Assembly (NCBI GenBank): GCA_024398075.1
Contig: JAKSJM010000017.1
Coordinates: forward strand, 1-49,831
DNA length: 49,831 nt
Origin: Bacteroidales bacterium
GTDB lineage: Bacteria > Bacteroidota > Bacteroidia > Bacteroidales > UBA932
Direction: 5' to 3'
Part shown: piece after piece, positions 29,304 through 39,827 of the stretch
Layout: the number at the start of each line of letters is the position of its first letter
How positions within the stretch are numbered: the first letter of the stretch is position 1
Notes under the pieces: model-generated
The model's input: the letters and a program-made list of their open reading frames with translations, nothing else
Told to the model about the DNA's origin: nothing
The model's database searches: none
Translations under genes and position numbers: made by a program

Positions 29304-32300
29304 ATGAAAGGTCTAATTTCAAGACTCAGCACTGTTTTGATGGCATGCATGCTTCTGTTCTCTGCGAACAGCGCATATGCCCAGAACAAGGTCAGCGGTA
29401 CAGTCGTTGACGAGTCAGGTTTGGCAGTCATCGGCGCCGGTGTAGTTCAGAAAGGAACTTCTAACGGTGTAGCTACCGACCTTGACGGTAATTTCACAAT
29501 CAGCGTTCCAGAAGGAGCGATGCTTGAGATTTCATTCCTCAACTACAACACTCAGGTAGTTCCTGCAAAGGACGGCATGAAGGTGGTTCTCGTAGAGGAC
29601 ACCGAGTCACTTGAGGAAGTCGTAGTCGTAGGTTATGGTGTACAGAAGAAGAGCGACCTCACCGGTGCTATCTCATCTGTAAAGGACAATGACCTCCAGG
29701 CAAGAACCATCACTTCTCCTGAGAGCGCACTCCAGGGAAAGACAGCTGGTGTTCAGCTTTTCAGCTCATCAGCACGTCCAGGTGCTTCACCTACCGTTCG
29801 TATCCGTGGTATTTCTTCAAACGGTTCTTCTGACCCTCTCTATGTAGTGGATGGACAGATCACAAACAGCATTTCAAACATCGACCCTAACGATATCCAG
29901 TCAATGGAGGTTCTCAAGGACGGTGCTTCAGCAGCTATCTATGGTGCACGTGCTGGTAACGGTGTCATCCTCATCACCACCAAGAAGGGTTCTGGCGACG
30001 GTCACATCGGATATGAGATGCAGCTTACCGCTCAGTCTCTCGGCAAGATTCCTGAGATCATGAACGCGAAGGAATACATCCAGTACTACATCGAGGACGG
30101 TCGTTTCACTCAGGACTTCATCAACCAGAGATGGGATGGCAAGACTGACACAAACTGGGTTTCTGAACTCTTCGAGACCTCTTTTGTTCAGCGCCACAGC
30201 GTGAAGTTCGACGCATCAAACGACAAGGGTGCCATCTACGCTTCACTCTCATACCTTAACAACAATGGTATGTTCGTAGGCGACGAGGATACTTTCGAGC
30301 GTATCACCGGTATGCTCAATGCTTCTTGGAAGATCAAGCCTTGGCTCGACATCTCTTCTAACAACCAGCTCAACACCTATAAGGTAAGAGAGGTTTCAGA
30401 GCGTGCAAGCGACTCAAATGCAGAGTCTGAGAACGCATTCCTCTCAGCTATCCAGCTCGACCCTCTTACTCCTGTGAAGTATTCAGAGAGCAACCTCCCT
30501 GCATTCATGAAGGCTTACCTCGCAGAAGGAAAGAACGTTCTCCACGATGCACAGGGCAACTACTACGCTATCTCTCAGGTAAATGACTGTGAGAACATCA
30601 ACCCTCTCATCCTCAGAGACGCAAGACACACTGAAGTGGCTGGTATGTCATTCAGCGGTACCACCGCTCTCAACCTCAAGCCTTTCAAGGGCTTTACCTT
30701 CACCTCACGTGTCAGCTACCGTTTCCGTCAGAGCTCTTCTTACGGTTACACAAATGACTACTACGCAAATACATACAAGCATCAGGAGTACATGACTCTT
30801 TCTGCTTCTATCAGCGTACCTTCTTACTATCAGATCGAGAACTTCGCAAACTACATGACCAAGATCGGTGATCACAACATCACAGCGATGGCCGGTATGT
30901 CATATAGCCAGAACAAGAACTACAATGTAGGTGCTCAGGTATCAGGTTCAGAGAGCGACTTCGGTGTAACCAAGGATGACCCTCTCTTCTACTTCTTCCA
31001 GTTCGCTACTCCATCTGCATCAAAGACCGTCAATGGTGGTGAGGCTATCTACCAGAGAAACCTCTCATACTATGGCCGTCTCGGTTGGAGCTACAAGAAC
31101 CGCTACATGGCTCAGGTATCTCTCCGTGCAGATGCAGCTGACTCATCAGTTCTTCCTATGGAGAACCGCTGGGGTTACTTCCCTGCAGCTTCATTCGGTT
31201 GGACCATCACAGAGGAGCCATTCATGGAGGGCGTAAAGGATTATCTCCCTTACCTCAAACTCCGCGCAAGCTGGGGACAGAACGGTTCTACCGCTAACCT
31301 TAACTCATACGGATATGCATCAGTTATCGGTTCTGCAGGTATCTACCCTGTCGGTAACAGCACTGTCTACTATCCTGTAAACAAGCCTACCGCTACTGGT
31401 AACAATGGTCTCAAGTGGGAGACTTCAGAGCAGTTCAATGTCGGTGTTGATACACGTTTCTTCAACAACAAGCTCACCGTTACCGCTGACTGGTTCCTCA
31501 AGAAGACCAAGGACCTCCTTGTAGCAGGCTTCACTCCTTCTACCCTCATCGGTGTAACCGCATCACCTCTTAACGCAGGTAATGTAAACAACAGCGGTTT
31601 CGAGCTCGAGCTCGCATGGCAGGATCAGATCGGTGACTTCAACTATGGTATCCGCGCAAACGCTGCTACCCTCAAGAACGTTGTAACTTACCTCCACCCT
31701 GCACTTGAGAACGGTATCGACGGTGTTACCTACAGATTCTCTCCTGTCACCAAGTTTGAGAAGGGCTACCCTGCATGGCACTACTATGGATACAAGTTCA
31801 TCGGTGTAGATCCTTCAAATGGAGAGGCTCTCTTCGAGGATGTAAACAAGGATGGTGTAGTCAGCGCAGCTGACAAGACCGACCTCGGTTCAGGTATTCC
31901 TAAGGTTAACTACGGTCTTACCCTCACCGCTGGCTGGAAGAACTTCGACGTAATCGTATTCGGTAGCGGTGCTGCTGGTCACCAGATCTTCTGTGCCCTC
32001 AACCGTGTGGACTACGCTGTCAACAAGCTCACCGTATTCACCAACGACCGTTGGACTCCTAGCCACACAAATGCTACAAACCCTCGTGCCGGTGCTTCTA
32101 CCCAGACAGACTGGATGCAGTCAAGCGCTTCAGTATTCTCAGGAAACTACTTCAAGATCAAGCAGATCCAGCTTGGTTACACTCTTCCTAAGACTGTTTC
32201 TGAGGCTATCAAGATCAGCAACGCAAGAGTATACGTATCTCTCGAGGACTACTTCACCTTCACCAAGTATCCAGGACTCGATCCTGAGGTTGCCGGTGTA

Positions 32301-32378
32301 GGCAATGCACTCGGTGTGGATATGAGCTCATATCCTAACTCAAAGAAGGCGGTATTCGGTTTCAGCCTTTCATTCTAG
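29304..32378 (+). CDS. susC: SusC-type TonB-dependent outer-membrane transporter
   Basis: 1024 residues. The signal peptide ends NSAYAQ. A carboxypeptidase-like regulatory domain spans about 27-105 (VSGTVVDESGLAVIGAGV), EEVVVVGYGVQ marks the start of the plug (about 112-230), and the rest is a 22-strand barrel ending in the typical aromatic ...FGFSLSF. It imports oligosaccharides across the outer membrane with the SusD-like lid encoded 24 bp downstream. It is the first gene of the plus-strand PUL operon. Confidence 0.96.
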   Translation: MKGLISRLSTVLMACMLLFSANSAYAQNKVSGTVVDESGLAVIGAGVVQKGTSNGVATDLDGNFTISVPEGAMLEISFLNYNTQVVPAKDGMKVVLVEDTESLEEVVVVGYGVQKKSDLTGAISSVKDNDLQARTITSPESALQGKTAGVQLFSSSARPGASPTVRIRGISSNGSSDPLYVVDGQITNSISNIDPNDIQSMEVLKDGASAAIYGARAGNGVILITTKKGSGDGHIGYEMQLTAQSLGKIPEIMNAKEYIQYYIEDGRFTQDFINQRWDGKTDTNWVSELFETSFVQRHSVKFDASNDKGAIYASLSYLNNNGMFVGDEDTFERITGMLNASWKIKPWLDISSNNQLNTYKVREVSERASDSNAESENAFLSAIQLDPLTPVKYSESNLPAFMKAYLAEGKNVLHDAQGNYYAISQVNDCENINPLILRDARHTEVAGMSFSGTTALNLKPFKGFTFTSRVSYRFRQSSSYGYTNDYYANTYKHQEYMTLSASISVPSYYQIENFANYMTKIGDHNITAMAGMSYSQNKNYNVGAQVSGSESDFGVTKDDPLFYFFQFATPSASKTVNGGEAIYQRNLSYYGRLGWSYKNRYMAQVSLRADAADSSVLPMENRWGYFPAASFGWTITEEPFMEGVKDYLPYLKLRASWGQNGSTANLNSYGYASVIGSAGIYPVGNSTVYYPVNKPTATGNNGLKWETSEQFNVGVDTRFFNNKLTVTADWFLKKTKDLLVAGFTPSTLIGVTASPLNAGNVNNSGFELELAWQDQIGDFNYGIRANAATLKNVVTYLHPALENGIDGVTYRFSPVTKFEKGYPAWHYYGYKFIGVDPSNGEALFEDVNKDGVVSAADKTDLGSGIPKVNYGLTLTAGWKNFDVIVFGSGAAGHQIFCALNRVDYAVNKLTVFTNDRWTPSHTNATNPRAGASTQTDWMQSSASVFSGNYFKIKQIQLGYTLPKTVSEAIKISNARVYVSLEDYFTFTKYPGLDPEVAGVGNALGVDMSSYPNSKKAVFGFSLSF

Positions 32379-32402
32379 TCCCACATAAACGCTATAAAGA
32401 AT

Positions 32403-33947
32403 ATGAAAAAGATAACATTCGCACTTCTTGCCGGAGCATCCCTTCTCATGGCTGCTTCATGTTCAAGAATGCTTGATATAGATCAGCACGGTGTTACAAG
32501 CATCTCTGACTACTACAAGACAGATGCTGAGATCGAGTCTGCAGGCGCAGCACTCTACAGCGATCTGCGCGACCAGTATGTCAATGGTATCATGCTCAAG
32601 TGTGCCCTTGACGATGACTTTTATGCAGGTGGCGGTGGCCGCGGTGACAACTCTTCAGTAGAAATGATTGACGAGTACACCTTCGATGCAGAGCATGGTT
32701 CAATCTCTGGATACTTCCAGGGAATGTACACCATCATCCACGACGCATGTGTAATCCTTGAGAACGTTGACCCTAACTTCTCTGCAATAGCAGCACGTAC
32801 CGTGAACGAGGCAAAGGTCTGCATCGGATACGCTTATCTCGAGCTCATCTCACTCTGGGGAACTCCACCACTCGTAGACCATGTCCTCATGGATGCAAAC
32901 GAGTATAAGATGGAGAACGGAAAGCCTGAGGAGCTTTGGGCATTTGCAGAGAAGAACCTCACAGAGGCTATCGCTTCTGGTGCTCTTCCACGCAAGTCAT
33001 CAGTTAACGACAACACCACTTGGCGCCTGACCCAGGAGGCTGCACAGGCTATCCTTGGTAAGGTATACCTCTGGCAGGGCAAGAACAAGGAGGCTGCTGA
33101 TGTACTCGAGAAGGTCATCAACAGTGGCAAGTACCAGCTCTTCAACCAGTATGGTGAGATGCTTGACCTCGCAAACAAGCACAACTGCGAGTCTATCATC
33201 GAGCTCGATCACCCTGTAGACTACGCAAACCTCACATTCAACTTCCTCAATGGTATGGCAATGTGGCGTATGAGCAAGCTTGATATGAATGCTGACGCAA
33301 AGGCTTACTATGCAGCTGACGGTTATGGTTTCTTCCCTCCTACCAAGAACCTCTATGACGAGTTCCGCACTGTCGAGGCTGAGGATGGTTATCGTCTCAA
33401 CGAGACCCTCAGAACCTACAAGCAGCTCCAGAGCCAGATTGGCCTCAAGGTTACCGAGCCAAACCTCAGCGAGGGTTACTTCATGTGGAAGAGCCGTCTC
33501 AAGGCTGACCAGATCGTAATGGGTATGCCTTGGTTCTCTACCCGTAACGTCATCCTTATGCGCTATGCAGAGGTACTTCTCCTTGCTGCTGAGGCAAACA
33601 TCACAGTTAACCCAGCTAAGGCTACCGAGTACTTCAACATGATCCGCACCAGAGCACAGGCTCCTACCGTTGGTTCTGTTACACTCCCTATGCTTCAGAC
33701 AGAGAAGCGTCTCGAGCTCTGCTACGAGGGAACACGTTTCCAGGACCTCACCCGTTGGGGTATCGCTTACGACAAGCTTAAGGATTGCGGTAAGGAGATG
33801 CCTTATCTCCAGCTCGATGGTTCACTTGAGTACAGAAACCTCAACAACCCTGTTTACGGCTTCAAGCAGAACAAGCACGAGCTTCTTCCATTCCCAGCTG
33901 TTGAGCTTCGCGTAAATCCGAACCTCGAACAGAATCCTGGATATTAA
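32403..33947 (+). CDS. susD: SusD/RagB-type glycan-binding surface lipoprotein
   Basis: 514 residues, lipoprotein signal ending AASC (C20). Helical TPR-like blocks and the conserved C-terminal half (NVILMRYAEVLLLAAEA; MIRTRAQAP; LCYEGTRFQDLTRWG; LLPFPAVELRVNPNLEQNPGY) are diagnostic of the SusD family. It forms the hinged lid on the SusC transporter and binds the incoming glycan. It directly follows susC and precedes an esterase gene by 34 bp from its chosen ATG. Confidence 0.96.
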   Translation: MKKITFALLAGASLLMAASCSRMLDIDQHGVTSISDYYKTDAEIESAGAALYSDLRDQYVNGIMLKCALDDDFYAGGGGRGDNSSVEMIDEYTFDAEHGSISGYFQGMYTIIHDACVILENVDPNFSAIAARTVNEAKVCIGYAYLELISLWGTPPLVDHVLMDANEYKMENGKPEELWAFAEKNLTEAIASGALPRKSSVNDNTTWRLTQEAAQAILGKVYLWQGKNKEAADVLEKVINSGKYQLFNQYGEMLDLANKHNCESIIELDHPVDYANLTFNFLNGMAMWRMSKLDMNADAKAYYAADGYGFFPPTKNLYDEFRTVEAEDGYRLNETLRTYKQLQSQIGLKVTEPNLSEGYFMWKSRLKADQIVMGMPWFSTRNVILMRYAEVLLLAAEANITVNPAKATEYFNMIRTRAQAPTVGSVTLPMLQTEKRLELCYEGTRFQDLTRWGIAYDKLKDCGKEMPYLQLDGSLEYRNLNNPVYGFKQNKHELLPFPAVELRVNPNLEQNPGY

Positions 33948-33981
33948 TAGATATTACAGATATTAAGTGTTGATTTTTGCA

Positions 33982-35154
33982 ATGAGAAAGTCATTTATCA
34001 TTGCTGTAGCTATGACTCTCTGCCTTTCATCTGTCTGCTTAGGACAGGTGAAAAGGCAGAAGAGCCTTGCTTCAGACAAGAACTATGCATTTACGCAGCT
34101 TCTTAACTCTCCTGAGATTACCGAGACAAGCGTAATCTTCAGAGTGCTTGCGCCAAATGCTAAGCGTGTAGCCATCACTGGCTCATGGGAAAACTTCTAC
34201 ACCGAGCAGGAGATGACCAAGGGGGAAGACGGCGTATGGACTTACGAGATGCCTCTTCTCAAACCAGACATCTACCAGTATGTGTTCGACATAGACGGAA
34301 TGGTAGTCCTTGACCCAGGCAACTATTCTACCTGCCGAGACATGTACAACTACAGGTCGAACCTCATCATCAGAGGAGGTGACACTGACGCGTACTATTC
34401 GCAAAACTCTACCCAGAAGGGTAAGATCGAGAAGGTATGGTATGATTCAAAGGAGTTCGGCACACTTCGCCGCTGCACCGTATATCTTCCATACGGATAT
34501 GAGAAAGCCAAGAAGCACAGCTATCCTGTACTCTATCTCCAGCATGGAGGTGGTGGTGACGAGGAGGCTTGGCAGTCACTTGGCCGTATCACCGAGATTC
34601 TCGACTACATGATTGAGAATAAGATGTGCAAGCCAATGGTTGTGGTGTTCCCTAACGGCAATGCTACAGAGAATGCGGCTTGCGAGACTGCCCTTCCAGC
34701 CAAGTTCATCTTCGGCATGAACAAGGAGTTCATGACTGGAGCAAAGTACCTTAGCGACCTCAGGGGCAGCCTGATGCCTTTCATTGACGCAAACTACAAG
34801 ATCAAGAAAGGCAGAGCCTACAGAGCTGTAGGCGGTCTTTCGATGGGTGGTGGCCACACAGCTACCCTCATGCGCGAGACTCCTGAGCTCTTCGACTACT
34901 ACGGTATCTTCAGCGCTGGTGCAATGTCCAGCGGCCCTCAGGATGCGGTTCTTCCACTCAAGAAGGCAGGATACAAGTTCCTCATGGTGGGATGTGGTCC
35001 ATACGATATGGTATACGATGGCGCCATGAACCTCGTGGACGCACTCCAGGCGGAAAACATGGAATTCACTTATTATGGAGAAGAACTCAAGAGTGCACAT
35101 GTCTGGGAGACATGGAGAAAGTGCATCATGCAGTTCCTTCCACACCTTTTTTAA
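33982..35154 (+). CDS. CE1-type esterase with CBM48-like domain (feruloyl-esterase-like)
   Basis: 390 residues from the ATG at 33982; an in-frame GTG at 33967 is less likely because the signal peptide (ending CLGQ) starts at the ATG. The N-terminal domain has VIFRVLAPNAKRVAITGSWENF, as in CBM48. The catalytic domain has LQHGGGGDEEAW, S287 in GLSMGGGH, and H373 in SAHVWETW. The acid residue is probably in GCGPYDMVYD. It is the third gene of the PUL operon and the most divergent of the four CE1 proteins here, suggesting a different acyl group or backbone. Confidence 0.86.
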   Translation: MRKSFIIAVAMTLCLSSVCLGQVKRQKSLASDKNYAFTQLLNSPEITETSVIFRVLAPNAKRVAITGSWENFYTEQEMTKGEDGVWTYEMPLLKPDIYQYVFDIDGMVVLDPGNYSTCRDMYNYRSNLIIRGGDTDAYYSQNSTQKGKIEKVWYDSKEFGTLRRCTVYLPYGYEKAKKHSYPVLYLQHGGGGDEEAWQSLGRITEILDYMIENKMCKPMVVVFPNGNATENAACETALPAKFIFGMNKEFMTGAKYLSDLRGSLMPFIDANYKIKKGRAYRAVGGLSMGGGHTATLMRETPELFDYYGIFSAGAMSSGPQDAVLPLKKAGYKFLMVGCGPYDMVYDGAMNLVDALQAENMEFTYYGEELKSAHVWETWRKCIMQFLPHLF

Positions 35155-36375
<1,221 letters not shown>

Positions 36376-36383
36376 TATAGACA

Positions 36384-38642
36384 ATGAAAAAAACACTGAT
36401 ATTACTTTCACTCGCCCTGGTAGCCGCCTGCACTGCAAAGCAGGTGGCTCCCCAGGACAAACTCATTGTCCATGATGCCGAGATCAACGACATCATTGCC
36501 CAGATGAGCCTCGAGGAGAAGGTAGAGATGCTCCATTCGAAGACAAATATGTCTTCTGAAGGAGTGCCACGCTTGGGCATCCAGGACATTAAGTACGCCG
36601 ACGGACCTTTCGGAATCCGCGAAGAGGGAGTGCCTAATGGCTTCCAGTCAGCGGGATGGGTTACCGACTCTGCAACATATTTCCCTACGGGTTCCGCTCT
36701 TGCAGCCACCTGGTCAAAGGAGCTTGCGTACAAGTACGGCACCGGCATGGGTACTGAGGCGAGAAAGAGAGGCAAGGACGTTATCCTTGGCCCTGCCATC
36801 AACATCCAGAGACTTCCTGTAGGCGGTAGAACCTACGAGTACTTCAGCGAGGACCCTGCACTCACCGCTGCCCTTGCAGTGGGCTACACAAAGGGTGTCC
36901 AGGACGCTGGTACAGCGGCATGCGTGAAGCATTTCGCGCTGAACAACCAGGAGATGAACCGCGGTAGCGTGAATGTCATCTGCGACGAGAGAACCATGAG
37001 GGAGATTTACCTCAAGGCTTTCGAGGCTGCAGTGAAAGAGGGCGGTGCTATGGCCATCATGCCTGCTTACAATAAAGTCGGAGGAGATTATTGCTCTGAG
37101 AATGAGCACCTTCTGAACGAAATCCTTCGTGGAGAATGGGGTTTCAAGGGCCTCACAGTCTCTGACTGGGGCGGTACCCACTCGACCATGGGCGCTGCGC
37201 TTCACGGACTTGACGTACAGATGACCGGCGACACTTACCTCGGTCCAGCACTCATCGACTCAGTGAAGGCAGGAAAGGTGCCTGAGAGCGTCGTGGACGC
37301 CAAGGTAAGGGAGATTCTGCGCGTTAGATACGCTGTAGAGGCCATCCCTGCCGACAAGTGCAACCTTGCCACTGCATCGCAGCCTGAGAGCCGCGCCACA
37401 GCATACGAGGTAGCCACCAAGTCTGTCGTTCTCCTTAAGAACAATGCCAACATTCTTCCTATCGGCAAGAATGTGAAGAAGATAGCAGTGATCGGACGCA
37501 ATGCTGAGGCCCTCACCCAGTCCGGTGGTATGGGCGCAGGTGTGAAGTCTGTCTACGAGGTGACACCTCTTCAGGGACTTCGTAACCATGCTCCTGCTGG
37601 CGTCGAGATCACATACGCTCCTGCATATAAGGATTATCTTGGAATGTTTGCAAGATGGAGAGGTCCCGAGTATCTCGCACAGCATCCAGAGGTGGCTGCA
37701 GAGATCGACGAAGAGGCTGATCCAGACATGCTCGCCGAGGCCATCGCCGTAGCAAAGGATGCTGATCTTGTAATCTACTTCTTTGGTACAAACAAGTCCA
37801 TTGAGACTGAAGGCTCAGACCGCATAGACATCAAGCTTCCCGTAGACCAGGAGAGAATCTGCGCCGAAATCGCAGCGGTCAATCCAAACATCGTAGGCGT
37901 CATGATCTCCGGAGGTCCTTGTGAGCTCACTGAGATCAACAAATACGCTTCTGCGCTTGTGCAGGGATGGTGGAATGGCCTTGAGGGTGGCAATGCTCTC
38001 GCTGAGATTCTCTATGGAAAGATTGCTCCATCGGGAAAGCTTCCTTTCACATTCCCTGTGAAACTCGAGGATTCTCCAGCTTATGCGCTTGACAACTACC
38101 CTCAGAAGGCAGAGGTGGAAGGCGACCTCTTCGGAAACCAGTATCGTCAGGATATCCAGGGACAGAAGAAGCGCCCAATGGGTCCTGTAAGATACCCCGC
38201 TACTGCCTATTACTCAGAAGGTTCCCTCGTCGGCTACAGATGGTATGACACCAAGAATGTCCCTGTAATGTATGCATTCGGACATGGTCTCTCATACGTC
38301 GAGTTCGAGTACGCAAACATTGCTGCGAAGAAGAAGAAGGACACCATCGAAGTTACATTCAACCTCACAAACAAGGGTTCAATGGACGCAGACGAGGTCG
38401 CTCAGCTCTATGTTCATCGCGTAGACGCAACCATCGAGTGGCCAGTCAAGGAGCTTAAGGCATTTGACCGCATCAGCCTCAAGGCTGGCGAGACCCGCAA
38501 GGTCACACTCACAGTACCTGTAAGTGAACTCAGATACTGGGACGAGAGCATCAATGACTGGAACCTCGAGCACGGCACCATCGACATCCTCGTGGGAAGT
38601 GCATCTGACGACATCAGAATTACATCTAGCATCGCTATCTAA
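36384..38642 (+). CDS. glycoside hydrolase family 3 lipoprotein (beta-glucosidase/xylosidase type)
   Basis: 752 residues, lipoprotein signal ending VAAC (C16). The GH3 N-terminal barrel has KHFALNNQE and the nucleophile D261 in VSDWGGTHS; the second domain carries ETEGSDRIDIKLP near residue 475, where the acid/base Glu is expected; a C-terminal Fn3-like domain follows (VAQLYVHRVDATIEWPVKELKAF). It removes terminal beta-linked sugars, glucose or xylose, from the non-reducing end. It lies between two CE1 genes: 8 bp from the one upstream, and its TAA overlaps the ATG of the next by one base. Confidence 0.93.
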   Translation: MKKTLILLSLALVAACTAKQVAPQDKLIVHDAEINDIIAQMSLEEKVEMLHSKTNMSSEGVPRLGIQDIKYADGPFGIREEGVPNGFQSAGWVTDSATYFPTGSALAATWSKELAYKYGTGMGTEARKRGKDVILGPAINIQRLPVGGRTYEYFSEDPALTAALAVGYTKGVQDAGTAACVKHFALNNQEMNRGSVNVICDERTMREIYLKAFEAAVKEGGAMAIMPAYNKVGGDYCSENEHLLNEILRGEWGFKGLTVSDWGGTHSTMGAALHGLDVQMTGDTYLGPALIDSVKAGKVPESVVDAKVREILRVRYAVEAIPADKCNLATASQPESRATAYEVATKSVVLLKNNANILPIGKNVKKIAVIGRNAEALTQSGGMGAGVKSVYEVTPLQGLRNHAPAGVEITYAPAYKDYLGMFARWRGPEYLAQHPEVAAEIDEEADPDMLAEAIAVAKDADLVIYFFGTNKSIETEGSDRIDIKLPVDQERICAEIAAVNPNIVGVMISGGPCELTEINKYASALVQGWWNGLEGGNALAEILYGKIAPSGKLPFTFPVKLEDSPAYALDNYPQKAEVEGDLFGNQYRQDIQGQKKRPMGPVRYPATAYYSEGSLVGYRWYDTKNVPVMYAFGHGLSYVEFEYANIAAKKKKDTIEVTFNLTNKGSMDADEVAQLYVHRVDATIEWPVKELKAFDRISLKAGETRKVTLTVPVSELRYWDESINDWNLEHGTIDILVGSASDDIRITSSIAI

Positions 38643-39823
38643 TGAAAAGATTCAGAATAATCATGTTGACAGCAGGCCTTATCGCCTGCTTGTCTTCTTT
38701 CGCCCAGGAGGCGAATTCACTTATGTTCCGCGCCGGACTCAAGTCCCCTGAGGTCACTACTGAAGGCGTAACCTTCAGATTCAGAGCACCTAAGGCCCGC
38801 AAAGTCCAGGTCGCTACATCATGGAACAACTATGACCCTACCAAGGGCGAAATGCAGCAGGGACCAGATGGCATTTGGACAGTTACATTGCCCCTCCCTA
38901 CCCCAGAGCTGTACACCTACACCATCGTTGCAGATGGCATGAGCATGCTTGACCCTGCCAATGTTTTTGTGCAGAGAGATGGCTCACGCTACCTGAATGC
39001 CGTACTTGTAGAAGGTGGCTATGCTGACATCTACAAGGAGGGCACCAAGCCTGGAAATCTTGAGCAAGTCTGGTATCATTCTGCCGAGAACGACATGACT
39101 CGCAGACTTTACGTATACACCCCGTATGGATATGATCACAAGAACAAGAAAGTGAAATATCCTGTCCTTTACCTTCTTCATGGCGGCGGTGGCGACGAGG
39201 ATGCTTGGAGCACTCTCGGCAGAACATGCCAGATTCTCGACAATCTTATCGCCGAGGGCAAGGCTGAGCCAATGATCGTGGTCATGCCAAACGGCAATCC
39301 TAACCAGTACGCGGCACAGACTCTTGGCATTCCTGTAAATGAGAATGTACGCAAGTACGAGTCACCATTCAACAACTACACATCACTCACGGCTGACATC
39401 GTACCTTTCATTGACAAGAACTACAACACCATAACCACCAGAAAAGGCCGCGCAGTAGCGGGACTTTCAATGGGTGGAGGTCAGTCTTTCTTCATCGCTT
39501 TCAATAATATTGCTACCTTTGCAAATGTAGGTATCTTCTCATCCGGCCTCATCGGTTCATCCGCTATCGGCGGAAAGCCTTTCGTTGCAGATGAAGTAGT
39601 GCCTGGACTGCTTTCTGAGCCTCAGAAGTTCAACAAATTCGACCTCATCTACCTCTCTTGCGGAGAGCAGGACGGAAGAATCGACGGCATGATACAGTTC
39701 AGGGACGACCTCCTTGCCAAGGGATACAATGGGGTGCACTGGGAGCAGTATCCAGGCAACCACGAGTGGAAAGTGTGGAGAAGAAACCTTTCATCATTTG
39801 TACAGTTAGTTTTCAAAAAATAA
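38642..39823 (+). CDS. CE1-type esterase with CBM48-like domain (feruloyl-esterase-like)
   Basis: 393 residues, signal peptide ending LSSFAQ. The N-terminal CBM48-like domain has VTFRFRAPKARKVQVATSWNNY; the catalytic domain has LHGGGGDEDAW, S276 in GLSMGGGQ, probable acid in SCGEQDGRID, and H374 in GNHEWKVW. Its ATG overlaps the GH3 stop codon (TAATG), suggesting translational coupling. It is the third CE1 of the plus-strand operon. Confidence 0.87.
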   Translation: MKRFRIIMLTAGLIACLSSFAQEANSLMFRAGLKSPEVTTEGVTFRFRAPKARKVQVATSWNNYDPTKGEMQQGPDGIWTVTLPLPTPELYTYTIVADGMSMLDPANVFVQRDGSRYLNAVLVEGGYADIYKEGTKPGNLEQVWYHSAENDMTRRLYVYTPYGYDHKNKKVKYPVLYLLHGGGGDEDAWSTLGRTCQILDNLIAEGKAEPMIVVMPNGNPNQYAAQTLGIPVNENVRKYESPFNNYTSLTADIVPFIDKNYNTITTRKGRAVAGLSMGGGQSFFIAFNNIATFANVGIFSSGLIGSSAIGGKPFVADEVVPGLLSEPQKFNKFDLIYLSCGEQDGRIDGMIQFRDDLLAKGYNGVHWEQYPGNHEWKVWRRNLSSFVQLVFKK

Positions 39824-39827
39824 CCAC